Assembly: GCF_006770265.1 (NCBI RefSeq)
Contig: NZ_CP017194.1
Coordinates: 1,054,001-1,118,000 of the forward strand
Length of the DNA: 64,000 bases
Reading direction: 5' to 3'
DNA from: Lactococcus carnosus
Lineage (GTDB): Bacteria; Bacillota; Bacilli; Lactobacillales; Streptococcaceae
Position 1 is the first letter of the stretch; each line of letters opens with the position of its first letter. The notes below the pieces were generated by a model. It did no database searches. It was not told the DNA's origin and saw only the letters and a program-made list of their open reading frames with translations. This document shows positions 55,028 to 63,215 of this stretch, in pieces. A program made the translations under genes and the position numbers.

Positions 55028-56236
55028 TTATTTAGTTATTTTTTTATTGTTATTTAAATAGCTTCTGACCTGACTCATAAAGTATAGAGAGCCTGTAATC
55101 AGATACAGGTCTCCTGATTCATGGGGGCCATCAACAAAGTCTTGCCAATTGTCCAACCAGGCAACATCTGAAATATCGGCAACATCACTAGCTACGATGG
55201 CATTTGGATAGTCAAAAGTGGTCAAGGTGATGCTTACATTTGGGATCGTTTTTAATAGGTCAATCATCTCATGGAAATCCTTGCGTTGTAAGGCTGAGAA
55301 TAAAATATTGACGTCTTGATTGCCAGAAAATTCAGCTACTAAGCGCTTAATGGCAGGGATGTTATGGGCGCCATCTAAAATAAAGCCACCCAGATCTTCC
55401 ATTCTTGCTGGCCAGAAGGCTTGTTTTAATCCTGTGGCGATTCTATCAGCATTTGGTGTTACCCCTATTTTCGAAGCGAGTACCTCAAACAGTTTAACTG
55501 CTAGTGCCGCATTTTCTTGTTGATACTTGCCATGCAACGTCAGATCAAACTGACTGTCTAAATCAGGACGATAAAGTGGTGCATCTTGACTTTTTGCAAC
55601 GGCAGAGATGACCTCAAATGCTTCGTCAGGAATCCCAACGCTACTACCTACAACAACTGGAACAGCAGATTTAATAATCCCTGCTTTTTCTTTGGCAATC
55701 TTAGCCACCGTATCACCTAAAATCTCTTGATGATCTAAGCCAATCGTTGTAATAGCTGATACCAAAGGTGTGATGACATTAGTTGAGTCATATAAGCCGC
55801 CTAAGCCAACCTCTATCAGGGCGATGTCAACAGCCTGTATATGAAAATAGTAGAACCCAATTGCGGTCAAAATCTCAAATTCAGTGATATTAACAAGTGC
55901 CTCATCCTCATCCATTTTCAGGACGATGGGTTTGATGCGTGCAACAACATCATCTAGTTCTTGATCTGAGATGAAACGCCCATTAATGGCAATCCGTTCA
56001 TTAAAAATCTCAATATAAGGTGAGGTGAAGGTCCCGACTTTAAGGCCATATTGCTGTAAGATATTAGCTAAAAAAGTGACCGTTGAGCCCTTGCCATTTG
56101 TCCCAGCAATATGCACTGTCTTTAGCTTATTCTGAGGATTATCTAGTTGATCAAGCAGATATATGATGCGTGATAAACCAGGTTTAATGCCAAATTTTAG
56201 GCGCGAATGAATCCAATCTATACTTGCATTATTCAC
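55028..56236 (-). CDS. folC: Folylpolyglutamate synthase / dihydrofolate synthase
   Basis: Adds glutamate to dihydropteroate and then further glutamates to folate. It has 402 residues. The P-loop is VHIAGTNGKGSTV (41-53), followed by TSPYIEIFNERIAINGRFIS and IEVGLGGLYDSTNV with metal and substrate-binding residues. The C-terminal Mur-ligase domain has PARMEDLGGFILDGAHNIPA. It overlaps aldB by 8 nt. FolC next to an acetolactate decarboxylase is an unusual pairing with no metabolic link that I can see. A hairpin terminator follows. Confidence 0.95.
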   Translation of the reverse strand: MNNASIDWIHSRLKFGIKPGLSRIIYLLDQLDNPQNKLKTVHIAGTNGKGSTVTFLANILQQYGLKVGTFTSPYIEIFNERIAINGRFISDQELDDVVARIKPIVLKMDEDEALVNITEFEILTAIGFYYFHIQAVDIALIEVGLGGLYDSTNVITPLVSAITTIGLDHQEILGDTVAKIAKEKAGIIKSAVPVVVGSSVGIPDEAFEVISAVAKSQDAPLYRPDLDSQFDLTLHGKYQQENAALAVKLFEVLASKIGVTPNADRIATGLKQAFWPARMEDLGGFILDGAHNIPAIKRLVAEFSGNQDVNILFSALQRKDFHEMIDLLKTIPNVSITLTTFDYPNAIVASDVADISDVAWLDNWQDFVDGPHESGDLYLITGSLYFMSQVRSYLNNNKKITK

Positions 56237-56939
56237 TTTTCTTAATATCCTCTTTTAATTCGTCTAGGTTTAATTTAGCAAACAGGTATTTACGATCCTG
56301 TACGGGAAAGCGTTGGTCTAATTGATCAACAGCACCCACTTCAACGACACCTTCTGTAATCACATAGTCAAGAACGTGGCCACCAAAGGTGTGATCATCT
56401 GTAATAAAATGCAGATGGTAACCTGCGACACTCACGCCATGAAACATCTCAGGTGTCCAGATACCTACGATGGTACCTGTGACATTTTCTTCTGTATATT
56501 CAGGTTGGTTATTCGCGATATCAGCAAATCTTGCCCCTGCTTTGGCTTTAGGAATCATTCTGACATGCATTTTAGCAAAGGTACCATGAATCTTGATCGA
56601 CCGAAAAAGGTTGGCACCATCATAATAGGTTTCTATCCGTGTATGAAGTTCATCATTAGATGCTTTAAAGCGTTGTTTAAAGATGACCTCAGCCTGATGA
56701 AAAACAACAGCTGCATAGGGCACTTTAACATCAGGCCCTACTTCTGTGATCGTCTTATCGCCACGTGCCTGATAGGCTTTACCATCAAGCACAATCAATT
56801 CCCCATCGATCGCATCTAGTGTCCCAATCCCTAAGTCACCTTGTTCGAGTAACTCACCAATCGTCATACTGCCTTCAAAAAGACCGCTCATGAGTGCTGA
56901 TAGGGTATTATATTGAAATAATTTTATTGGTTCAGACAT
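56229..56939 (-). CDS. aldB: Alpha-acetolactate decarboxylase
   Basis: Converts acetolactate to acetoin, which drains pyruvate excess and prevents valine/leucine imbalance. It has 236 residues. Zinc ligands are in the late FHGVSVAGYHLHFITDDHTFGGHVLDY segment (His residues), and the N-terminal FQYNTLSALMSGLFEGSMTIGELLE matches the family. It is followed with overlap by folC. In L. lactis this gene is at the end of the ilv operon; here it is apart from ilv genes. About 180 nt of leader with a hairpin precede it. Confidence 0.95.
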   Translation of the reverse strand: MSEPIKLFQYNTLSALMSGLFEGSMTIGELLEQGDLGIGTLDAIDGELIVLDGKAYQARGDKTITEVGPDVKVPYAAVVFHQAEVIFKQRFKASNDELHTRIETYYDGANLFRSIKIHGTFAKMHVRMIPKAKAGARFADIANNQPEYTEENVTGTIVGIWTPEMFHGVSVAGYHLHFITDDHTFGGHVLDYVITEGVVEVGAVDQLDQRFPVQDRKYLFAKLNLDELKEDIKKSE

Positions 56940-57069
56940 TTTTTAAACTTCCTTATTTTCGTATTTTAGTTGGCTAGGATATGACCTCAAGGCAAAAGAT
57001 AAATCAAGTTGACTCGTGTCCTAAATCTTAGATAGGTTAAGCCAGCCTATCCTTTAGTAAGCTATTCAT

Positions 57070-57124
57070 GAAAAAAGGTGTGAAAAGCCTATGACTTTTC
57101 ATAACTTTTAATCATATTCTAACA
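57070..57124 (-). promoter_or_regulatory. aldB promoter and hairpin leader
   Basis: Minus-strand extended -10 TGTTAGAAT (57116-57124) starts a leader of about 175 nt before aldB. Just inside it is a stem TGAAAAG / CTTTTCA (57081-57101), followed by CACCTTTTTTC, which looks like a weak terminator. The rest of the 378-nt gap from 56940 holds a smaller GATAGG/CCTATC hairpin and no gene. Confidence 0.5.
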
Positions 57125-57246
57125 CATTCAGCCACAAAATTCATAGCGGAGGTTTCCTATTTTGGGCATTTAACCCAACATTCATTTTTTCTAACGACAT
57201 CACTTAAAGATGCGTATGAATCGTGATACCCTATTTATGTAGGGAT

Positions 57247-57282
57247 AAAAAAAGATCGATAAACTTAATCCTCGATCTTTTT
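57247..57282 (-). terminator. Terminator of the ohr-gpx operon
   Basis: Minus strand AAAAAGATCGA / TCGATCTTTTTTT, 11-bp stem with a 12-nt loop, 36 nt after the gpx stop. Confidence 0.9.
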
Positions 57283-57317
57283 CTCTTATGTTTGATTTAA
57301 GACATCATCGTAACCTG

Positions 57318-57791
57318 TTATAGCAGATTTTTAATGGCTTCAGTCATCTCTTTTGGATCAGTCGTAGGTGCAAACCGATCGATTACCTGACCATCACGGT
57401 CAATCAAGAATTTGGTGAAATTCCATTTGATACCACTGCCCATCGTCCCTTTGGCTTCATGCTTAAGAAACTTAAATAGAGGATGGGTATCACCACCATT
57501 TACTTTAATCTTTTGAAACATGGTAAAGGTAACCCCATAGTTTAACTGGCAAAATGATTCAATCGACTCATTTTCCTCAGCATCACCATGCCCAAATTGA
57601 TTAGTTGGAAAGCCTAAAATTTCAAGGCCTTGCTCTTTGTAGGTTGTATACAGTGCTTCTAGTCCTGCAAACTGAGGGGTCAATCCACATTTACTGGCAG
57701 TATTGACGACAATGACAACCTTGCCTTTGTAGTCCTGCATATCAACTTCTTGACCACTCATTTTTACAGCAGTAAAGTCATAAAAACTCAT
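57318..57791 (-). CDS. gpx: Glutathione peroxidase (thioredoxin-dependent type)
   Basis: Reduces peroxides. It has 157 residues from [10 protein letters not shown]. The peroxidatic Cys35 lies in [19 protein letters not shown]; Gln and Trp of the catalytic set are in LGFPTNQFG and [10 protein letters not shown] cysteine replaces selenocysteine. A frame upstream to 57848 is open but reads across ohr's end and its RBS; the chosen ATG has GAAGGAGG ahead. Homologues in lactic acid bacteria use thioredoxin or glutathione as electron donor. It is 34 nt after ohr, so both work in peroxide defence. Confidence 0.94.
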   Translation of the reverse strand: MSFYDFTAVKMSGQEVDMQDYKGKVVIVVNTASKCGLTPQFAGLEALYTTYKEQGLEILGFPTNQFGHGDAEENESIESFCQLNYGVTFTMFQKIKVNGGDTHPLFKFLKHEAKGTMGSGIKWNFTKFLIDRDGQVIDRFAPTTDPKEMTEAIKNLL

Positions 57792-57825
57792 CTGTGCCTC
57801 CTTCGTGATACCTGATCTTTTTAGC

Positions 57826-58230
57826 TTAGACAGCCTTAATGACAACATCTATATTGCCAGCAGTTGCCTTAGAATATGGGCAAACTGTATGCGCAATATC
57901 AAGGAGTTCTTGTGTTTCCTCAAGTGAGAGGCCTTCAATATGACCCTCTAGTACAACACCAATCACATAGCTTGTCGGTGTTTCAGCGTAAAGAGAAACT
58001 TGCGCACTAATCGTTGAAGCAGCTTTAATGCCTTTGCCTTCTTTTACCAGATCAAGCGCACTGTTGAAACAAGCACTATAGCCTGCTGCAAAGAGTTGTT
58101 CAGGATTTGTTGTGTCTGCAACATGTGACCCTGGTGCAGCAATTTTAAGCTCAAAGCTATTATCTGGACTATGAACTTCTCCTGAGCGGCCACCTGTGTT
58201 GATCATTTTTGTTGTATATATTTTTTGCAT
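57826..58230 (-). CDS. ohr: Organic hydroperoxide resistance protein (Ohr/OsmC family)
   Basis: Thiol peroxidase of 134 residues that reduces organic hydroperoxides. The two active cysteines are Cys54 ([13 protein letters not shown]) and Cys117 ([11 protein letters not shown]), with Arg15-type residue in NTGGRSGEV. Ohr N-terminus [14 protein letters not shown] confirms the subgroup rather than OsmC. It is first in ohr-gpx. The promoter has TTAGTTGTA repeats covering -35 and following -10, which may be the operator of a peroxide regulator. No ohrR gene is adjacent. Confidence 0.94.
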   Translation of the reverse strand: MQKIYTTKMINTGGRSGEVHSPDNSFELKIAAPGSHVADTTNPEQLFAAGYSACFNSALDLVKEGKGIKAASTISAQVSLYAETPTSYVIGVVLEGHIEGLSLEETQELLDIAHTVCPYSKATAGNIDVVIKAV

Positions 58231-58257
58231 GGTTATATCTCCTTATATTTTGTTTTG

Positions 58258-58299
58258 TACAACTAAATCATACTCATTTCAGAAGGTAAATACAACTAA
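58258..58299 (-). promoter_or_regulatory. ohr-gpx promoter with two direct TTAGTTGTA repeats
   Basis: Minus-strand -35 TTGTAT (58290-58295), 17 bp, -10 TATGAT (58267-58272). TTAGTTGTA occurs at 58291-58299 (over the -35) and 58258-58266 (just after the -10), 33 bp apart, near three helical turns. Confidence 0.67.
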
Positions 58300-58555
58300 T
58301 ATGACTCGCAATTTTGGACGTTTATATCACGGATGTCCAGAAATTTTGCTGACTAGCACAACGATCATTTACTTACCCGTTTTATAGTATGGGTTGATAC
58401 GAATACTGTAGCATCTTTCACTAGCGATAGATGATTTTCTAATAGGAAAAAAACTGCAACTCAAGACATGATAAAACTAGTTAATACACTCAGCACAACC
58501 ATATAATGTTTATCAGCTTCAATTTTAGTAATAAATTGGCGTTAAGGTTATTCTT
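58300..58555. other. Intergenic region without a gene
   Basis: About 255 bases between the ohr promoter and the end of the ABC-2 operon. I see no credible ORF, and no clear terminator for the ABC-2 operon. Confidence 0.4.
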
Positions 58556-59341
58556 TTAACTACCTGGTGGGATATATCTTTTGATCCCGATTTTCCAGAT
58601 TTGTCTACTTAAAAATATCAAAATTAGTGCAATGCATGGTGTTAGGACGACTATCCTAAAATCCCCGTCTATAAAAAACTTTACTGGATAAAATCCCAGA
58701 AACCCGATTGGTAAAATAAATGTAAATATATTTTTTAATATAGGACCATAAATGTCTAACGGATACCTACCATAGGCCTTTATTTGAGCTAAAAAATCCA
58801 AAACAGTCAATGAATCACTCAGCCAAAAGCCTGTCGAACTTCCGATAACCATGATACAAATATAGATGATTGAACCAAATATTATGAAAATTAAAAGCGC
58901 AATTATATTTTGTAAATGCCAGATAATTGGTAATTGGTGAGCAAAATAGACTAATAAAATAATGCCCAAAACAAGTTGACCTACACCTTTTAAATCAATT
59001 CGCTCTGAAACGAAATAAAACATTGAATCAATTGGTCGTAACATATATTTGATAAATGTACCGTCAATAAAGTGTGTCCAGGCTAACCAAAGATTGTCAA
59101 AAAAGATTTGTTGAGGACTGATAATGATTAAATATAGTGCATAGAGAAAAAAAAGCTCATTTTTATCAAAATCACCGATTTCTTTAGTCTGACTAAATAA
59201 GAGTAATGTTGAAAAACATGAAAACAAGTTGACAATAATAAGTGCTAATGAACTAATATAAAAATCAGTCCTAAATTCTAGCTTCATTTTGAGATTTTGT
59301 TTTAGCAACATTTTATAAAGTTCTAGATATTTTTTAATCAC
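58556..59341 (-). CDS. ABC-2 type exporter permease, DUF990-like, second subunit
   Basis: Membrane protein of 261 residues with about six helices (first at about 28-50, FYISSLALIIVNLFSCFSTLLLF). The conserved loop LAWTHFIDGTFIKYMLRPIDSMFYFVSERID and the late FILPIGFLGFYPVKFFIDGD (about 218-237) are typical of the ABC-2 subfamily that forms two-permease exporters with a dedicated ATPase. It is the last gene of the HAD-ATPase-permease-permease run and 5 nt from the first permease. The substrate is unknown. The operon is visibly AT-rich. Confidence 0.82.
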   Translation of the reverse strand: MIKKYLELYKMLLKQNLKMKLEFRTDFYISSLALIIVNLFSCFSTLLLFSQTKEIGDFDKNELFFLYALYLIIISPQQIFFDNLWLAWTHFIDGTFIKYMLRPIDSMFYFVSERIDLKGVGQLVLGIILLVYFAHQLPIIWHLQNIIALLIFIIFGSIIYICIMVIGSSTGFWLSDSLTVLDFLAQIKAYGRYPLDIYGPILKNIFTFILPIGFLGFYPVKFFIDGDFRIVVLTPCIALILIFLSRQIWKIGIKRYIPPGS

Positions 59342-59346
59342 GCCCT

Positions 59347-60138
59347 CTAGCCTCCGTTAATCCTTAAATTGGAAAGTGCACGCTTGCTTACAAGTATTGT
59401 GATGGTGATGAGTATCACCAGCCAAAAGAATTGTGGCAACAGCTTGATTAGTTGTACTCCTAATGACATTTTTTGCGTTATCAATGCGATTGGTGTTTGA
59501 AAAACATACCAAAAAGGTGTTAATCGAATCAGTATTTTTAACTGATTTGGAAAAAATTCAAGAGGTACAACTACACCACTAAGAAATGATACGAGGCAAA
59601 CTTTAATCGTAGCAATACCCCATATTGATTCTGTGAGAACGGAGGTCAATCCTGTTAAATAATCAAACATGAACATAATTATCACTGACAAAATGATTGA
59701 TAATAGACTCGTGATAGGTGCCGATGACAGAAATATGTAGTCCGAAAATTTGGTAACTAAGATAATTAATATGAACAAAAATGACGTAAAAAAATTACAA
59801 ATTAACGACCCAATATATTCGCACATTTTTTGCTGTAAATAACCAACCGGCAAAGTTAATTTGCTTATAATATTGCCTGAAATAATTTCATTTGAAATAG
59901 ACCATTCAATCTTTGTTGTCGTTAGGCTGAATAAAAGATTGGCCAGTAAAAGAGAAGTCATAACAGTGCTAAACTTGACTAAATTATCAGGATTTTGCTG
60001 TGGATGATAGATATTTTTCCATAAGAAAAACAACACAGATAAATTGATGATATTACTACCAATTGTAAAGATGAAACTGGCTTTTCTTGATAAGCGTATT
60101 TTCATACTCATTAATATCAAATAAATCACCTTACACAT
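59347..60138 (-). CDS. ABC-2 type exporter permease, first subunit
   Basis: Membrane protein of 263 residues with about six helices. The LPVGYLQQKMCEYIGSLICNFF segment (about 96-117) and FLSGVVVPLEFFPNQLKILIRLTPFWYVFQTPIAL (about 189-223) match the ABC-2 permease fold. It overlaps the ATPase gene by 8 nt and is followed at 5 nt by the second permease. The two permeases share the same organisation but little sequence, suggesting a heterodimer. Known relatives export antibiotics, dyes or lipid-linked compounds; nothing identifies the cargo. Confidence 0.82.
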   Translation of the reverse strand: MCKVIYLILMSMKIRLSRKASFIFTIGSNIINLSVLFFLWKNIYHPQQNPDNLVKFSTVMTSLLLANLLFSLTTTKIEWSISNEIISGNIISKLTLPVGYLQQKMCEYIGSLICNFFTSFLFILIILVTKFSDYIFLSSAPITSLLSIILSVIIMFMFDYLTGLTSVLTESIWGIATIKVCLVSFLSGVVVPLEFFPNQLKILIRLTPFWYVFQTPIALITQKMSLGVQLIKLLPQFFWLVILITITILVSKRALSNLRINGG

Positions 60139-61114
60139 TTAAACCACCACTATAAACCTTATTTAATACATATTCGATATCTGGCAATTCAATTTTGATA
60201 TCATTTATGTTTGAAAGTGTACTATGTAATTCACTGATAAGATGATTTAAATTGTGGTTATTTGTGTTTACTTCAATTGTCATGATACCTGATTTACTGA
60301 TATGTGTTGCAAGCTGGTAGTTTTCTAACAAGGTGGTTATCTGATCAGTATTTTCATCTAGTAGTTCTACTATAATCATCCTGATATCTTTAAAAACACT
60401 AGATATTTGCTCTACTTTACCATCAAACAGGATACTACCTCTATCAATGATAATAACTCGATCGCTCAGCGCACGAATATCACTCATATCATGTGTAGTC
60501 AAAATAATCGATGTTTCAGTTGAATCATTTAAGTATCGTATAAAAGCATACATTTTATTTTTTATAGAAATGTCTAAGCCAATCGTTGGCTCATCAAGGA
60601 AAATAACACTTGGATCATGTAAAAAAACACTTGCCAAATCACACAGCATTCTCTGCCCTAATGATAATGATCGCACTGTTCGATGTAATAATTTCTTAAT
60701 TTGAAAATATTGATCTAAAATATCTATATTTTTTTCAAAAACTTGATCATCAACATCATACATTTTTTTGATGATGTTAAAGGAATCTATGACCGGTAAT
60801 TCCCACCAAAGTTGCGTTCGTTGTCCAAAAACAATACCTAGTTGTTTTAAAAACTGCGTTCTGCTTTCAAATGGGGTTTTACCATTAATTAATATAGTAC
60901 CAGAATCTGGCGTTAATATACCTGTCATGATTTTAATTAATGTTGATTTTCCAGCGCCATTAGCCCCTAATATACAAGTTGTTTCGCCACCATTGAGCAT
61001 AAAATTTATCTTGTTTAATGCTTTGATTTCCTCTTTTTCTTTGAAAAAAGAAAATTTTCCTGCTCTTTTCTTTTTAACGATATAGTGTTTGGATATATCT
61101 TTTACTTCAATCAT
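60131..61114 (-). CDS. ABC-2 exporter ATP-binding protein
   Basis: ATPase of 327 residues. Walker A GANGAGKST (about 51-59), signature SLSLGQRMLCDLAS, Walker B VIFLDEPTIGLD and TTHDMSDI are intact. A C-terminal domain (about 230-327) like DUF4162 follows. It matches the ATPase partner of the two-permease ABC-2 group (DUF990 type) rather than a single drug exporter. It overlaps the permease by 8 nt and follows the HAD phosphatase gene by 36 nt. No role in resistance can be read from sequence alone. Confidence 0.88.
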   Translation of the reverse strand: MIEVKDISKHYIVKKKRAGKFSFFKEKEEIKALNKINFMLNGGETTCILGANGAGKSTLIKIMTGILTPDSGTILINGKTPFESRTQFLKQLGIVFGQRTQLWWELPVIDSFNIIKKMYDVDDQVFEKNIDILDQYFQIKKLLHRTVRSLSLGQRMLCDLASVFLHDPSVIFLDEPTIGLDISIKNKMYAFIRYLNDSTETSIILTTHDMSDIRALSDRVIIIDRGSILFDGKVEQISSVFKDIRMIIVELLDENTDQITTLLENYQLATHISKSGIMTIEVNTNNHNLNHLISELHSTLSNINDIKIELPDIEYVLNKVYSGGLNV

Positions 61115-61150
61115 GATTTATCTCTTCCATAATGTATCTTTTCCTAAGTA

Positions 61151-61870
61151 TTAGATTTCGAAAATGTCATCATAAAACTCAACAAAAAAGTTAGCTTTGT
61201 CCTTTACGATCTCAGGTGAGTCATAAAATGTGTAACTTTCTTTTGTTACTTCAAACATGGGAATATCATTTTGGCCATCCCCAATCACTTGAACACTAGA
61301 ATATGCCAATTTGGAAAGCAAAGTTTCAATCCCCACTTTTTTGCTTGTTCCCTTAACAATAATATCAATGTAGCTATGATTATGCTGAATAGATAAGGAG
61401 GTATTCCGATTAATCTTGTTAAAACACACTTGAGCTGCCTGTTTGCTTGTTAATTCGATTGTCAACCCAATTATGGTATCAGTCTCTTTTACAGCTTCTA
61501 GAGCTTTTGATAATGCCGTAACCGTATTGAAAGTTATCTCCTTTAAATTAATGACTAAAAACAATCGGTTGATTCCAGTTATTTCAACTAATTTAGTGAC
61601 CTGCTCTTTTAACTCAGTTAATCCAATTTTTTTAGCATATAAAATGTTAAACGCTTTATCAATTAACATAGCGCCATTAGATAAAATAGCAAAATCAAAT
61701 GTATCAAATGAATACTTTTGAACAAAAGAATTAAAACTATCATAATTTCTTCCGGTACATAACACGAAAGTATTTGAGTTTCTGAACTTTTCTAGTTTTA
61801 TACGATCAGTTGCTACTTTCCCATTTCTGATTAGTGTACCATCGATGTCACTAATTAAAATTTTTTTCAT
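61151..61870 (-). CDS. HAD-superfamily phosphatase (Cof-like)
   Basis: Cytoplasmic phosphatase of 239 residues. Motif I is SDIDGTLI (nucleophile Asp8, acid Asp10), motif II LCTGRNYDSF, motif III the lysine in GTSKKVG, and motif IV GDGQNDIPMF with metal-binding Asp residues. The C2 cap lies between (about 85-185). It resembles the Cof/YidA group that dephosphorylates sugar phosphates or FMN. It starts the ABC-2 operon. Linkage of a Cof-type phosphatase and an ABC-2 exporter suggests that the exported substrate is made by dephosphorylation, an inference only. Confidence 0.86.
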   Translation of the reverse strand: MKKILISDIDGTLIRNGKVATDRIKLEKFRNSNTFVLCTGRNYDSFNSFVQKYSFDTFDFAILSNGAMLIDKAFNILYAKKIGLTELKEQVTKLVEITGINRLFLVINLKEITFNTVTALSKALEAVKETDTIIGLTIELTSKQAAQVCFNKINRNTSLSIQHNHSYIDIIVKGTSKKVGIETLLSKLAYSSVQVIGDGQNDIPMFEVTKESYTFYDSPEIVKDKANFFVEFYDDIFEI

Positions 61871-61934
61871 TAAATTTCCTCCGGCTCATTCAAATTAGGT
61901 TATTCATTTTAAGTGTAAGCCTTTTCAACCTTTT

Positions 61935-61963
61935 ATGTTAGCACTTTCACAAAAATAATGCAA
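61935..61963 (-). promoter_or_regulatory. Promoter of the HAD-ABC-2 operon
   Basis: Minus-strand -35 TTGCAT (61958-61963), 17 bp, -10 TAACAT (61935-61940), about 65 nt before the HAD start. Confidence 0.6.
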
Positions 61964-62062
61964 GTATAAATAAAAACTATTTTTTATTTGTGAGTATACT
62001 ACATTCTCTTACTAGTCGTGTTAAACTTAACCTATTAACATACATAAAAAGAGGGCAAATAA

Positions 62063-62464
62063 ATGACACAAAAACAAGCGGAAAAGCATCTTGCAATATT
62101 TCAAGCATACACAAATAGTTGGGTAAGCAAGGATATTGATGCTTTTTTATCCATTTTAGATGAGAAAGTGACAATCATTGAATGTTTTGGCGCGAGTTAT
62201 TATGAAAAAAATGAAGCTAAACAATGGTTTACGCATTGGCACCATAGCAAAGATAATCAAGTAATTGATTGGCATATAGATCACCATTATTTTGATGCAC
62301 ACGCAATGACGTCTATTTTTGAGTGAGATTTTACTTACCGATATAAAGGGGAACATCGCTCTTTTTCTGGTATAACAGTGCTTAGGGTAAAGCACGGAAA
62401 AATTGTCTATATGAAGGAATATGAAGCAAAGAAAGATACCTATCAGCCTTTCAAGTTTTTTTAG
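62063..62464 (+). pseudogene. NTF2/SnoaL-like protein with a premature stop
   Basis: A 133-codon frame starts ATG at 62063 and ends TAG at 62462-62464, but codon 88 is TGA (62324-62326). Before it: AIFQAYTNSWVSKDIDAFLS and a His-rich HWHHSKDN; after it: DFTYRYKGEHRSFSGITVLR and VKHGKIVYMKEYEAK. The parts join as one NTF2-like cone fold (SnoaL-like polyketide cyclase family), which usually binds a small hydrophobic ligand. TGG (Trp) to TGA is the simplest cause. Since the rest has kept its reading frame, the loss is probably recent, or the base is a sequencing error. Confidence 0.8.
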
Positions 62465-62469
62465 GACAA

Positions 62470-62503
62470 CAAAAAAATTTCACCTTATTAACGAGGTGAA
62501 ATT
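62470..62503 (-). terminator. Terminator of the small surface protein gene
   Basis: Minus-strand AATTTCACCT / AGGTGAAATT stem (10 bp), then seven T residues. It lies 40 nt after the stop of the gene at 62544. Confidence 0.9.
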
Positions 62504-62543
62504 ATACTTAGTTAACATGATAAAATCTATATTTAGTAATCAG

Positions 62544-62855
62544 TCAAATTCGACGTTCAATGGCTACCCCAATAGCAGCAAGTACGAGCATTAATCCTCC
62601 AAGACTTATCAACCCTGAACCAGAATCTCCAAACTTACCCAAAAATCCAGAAGGCTTCGCTTCTGTTTTGATAGGGGCGACAGGGTTTGAAGGACTGACC
62701 GGTTTAGATGGTATGAATGTATTAGATACTGGGTAAAGAGTCCCGTTGACTGGAATAGAGGTTTGTATATCAGCTTTTACTAAACTCGATTGGCAGACTA
62801 TAAAAAATGAAATAAGTAATAAGATGAGAAATATCGAAGCTTTCTTTATTTTCAT
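62544..62855 (-). CDS. Small secreted surface protein with degenerate sortase-like end
   Basis: 103 residues. A signal peptide (MKIKKASIFLILLLISFFIVCQ to VKA, about 1-28) is followed by a short proline-rich middle (NTFIPSKPVSPSNPVAPIK). The C-terminus has a hydrophobic helix (GLISLGGLMLVLAAIGVAI) and RR, the layout of an LPXTG anchor, but the motif reads LGKFGD instead of LPKTGD. It shares VNGTL close to the mature N-terminus with the gene at 63216. Small sortase-anchored proteins of this kind occur in WxL/Csc surface clusters. Either it is anchored by its helix alone, or it is a decayed sortase substrate. Its function is not known. Confidence 0.72.
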   Translation of the reverse strand: MKIKKASIFLILLLISFFIVCQSSLVKADIQTSIPVNGTLYPVSNTFIPSKPVSPSNPVAPIKTEAKPSGFLGKFGDSGSGLISLGGLMLVLAAIGVAIERRI

Positions 62856-62894
62856 GTGAAGACTCCTTTGTTATATGGATGCTATCTTGTAATC

Positions 62895-62923
62895 ATTATA
62901 TCAAAGCATAAATGATTTGTAAA
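62895..62923 (-). promoter_or_regulatory. Promoter of the small surface protein gene
   Basis: Minus-strand -35 TTTACA (62918-62923), 17 bp, -10 TATAAT (62895-62900) with an added TG. The start is about 40 nt further. Confidence 0.85.
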
Positions 62924-63137
62924 AATGGTTGTTAGAGACTATGAAAATTAATTAATGATGAGTTTTTTACTGAGTTATCAATAATATAAATAGTAATTCA
63001 TTATTAAAATCATCTAATTATCACATGTTTGAACACAAAAGGGAATAAGAAACTTGATTAATCATATCCTAAGTCACGCTCACTTACAAAAAAAATGATT
63101 TTCTATTGTCAACACATTTTTAGAAAATCTTAACAAT
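62924..63137. other. AT-rich intergenic region with a 9-bp inverted repeat
   Basis: No gene is visible. It contains GATTTTCTA at 63097-63105 and its complement TAGAAAATC at 63121-63129, separated by 15 bp, just past the terminator at 63138-63162. Confidence 0.4.
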
Positions 63138-63162
63138 AAAAACAAGCACCGAAGTACTTGCT
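63138..63162 (-). terminator. Terminator of the surface protein gene at 63216
   Basis: Minus-strand CAAGTA-CTTCGG-TGCTTG: a short stem with a stable UUCG-type loop, then TTTTT, 55 nt after the stop. Confidence 0.82.
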
Positions 63163-63215
63163 TATCGCTTGTCATTATTTCCGAAACGATTTGACAAAGT
63201 ACCTACAAAATCAAA

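Noticed and set aside
61914-61927. cre site upstream of the HAD gene
   Set aside because: The central CG, which is essential in known cre sites, is CC here; kept only as a remark.
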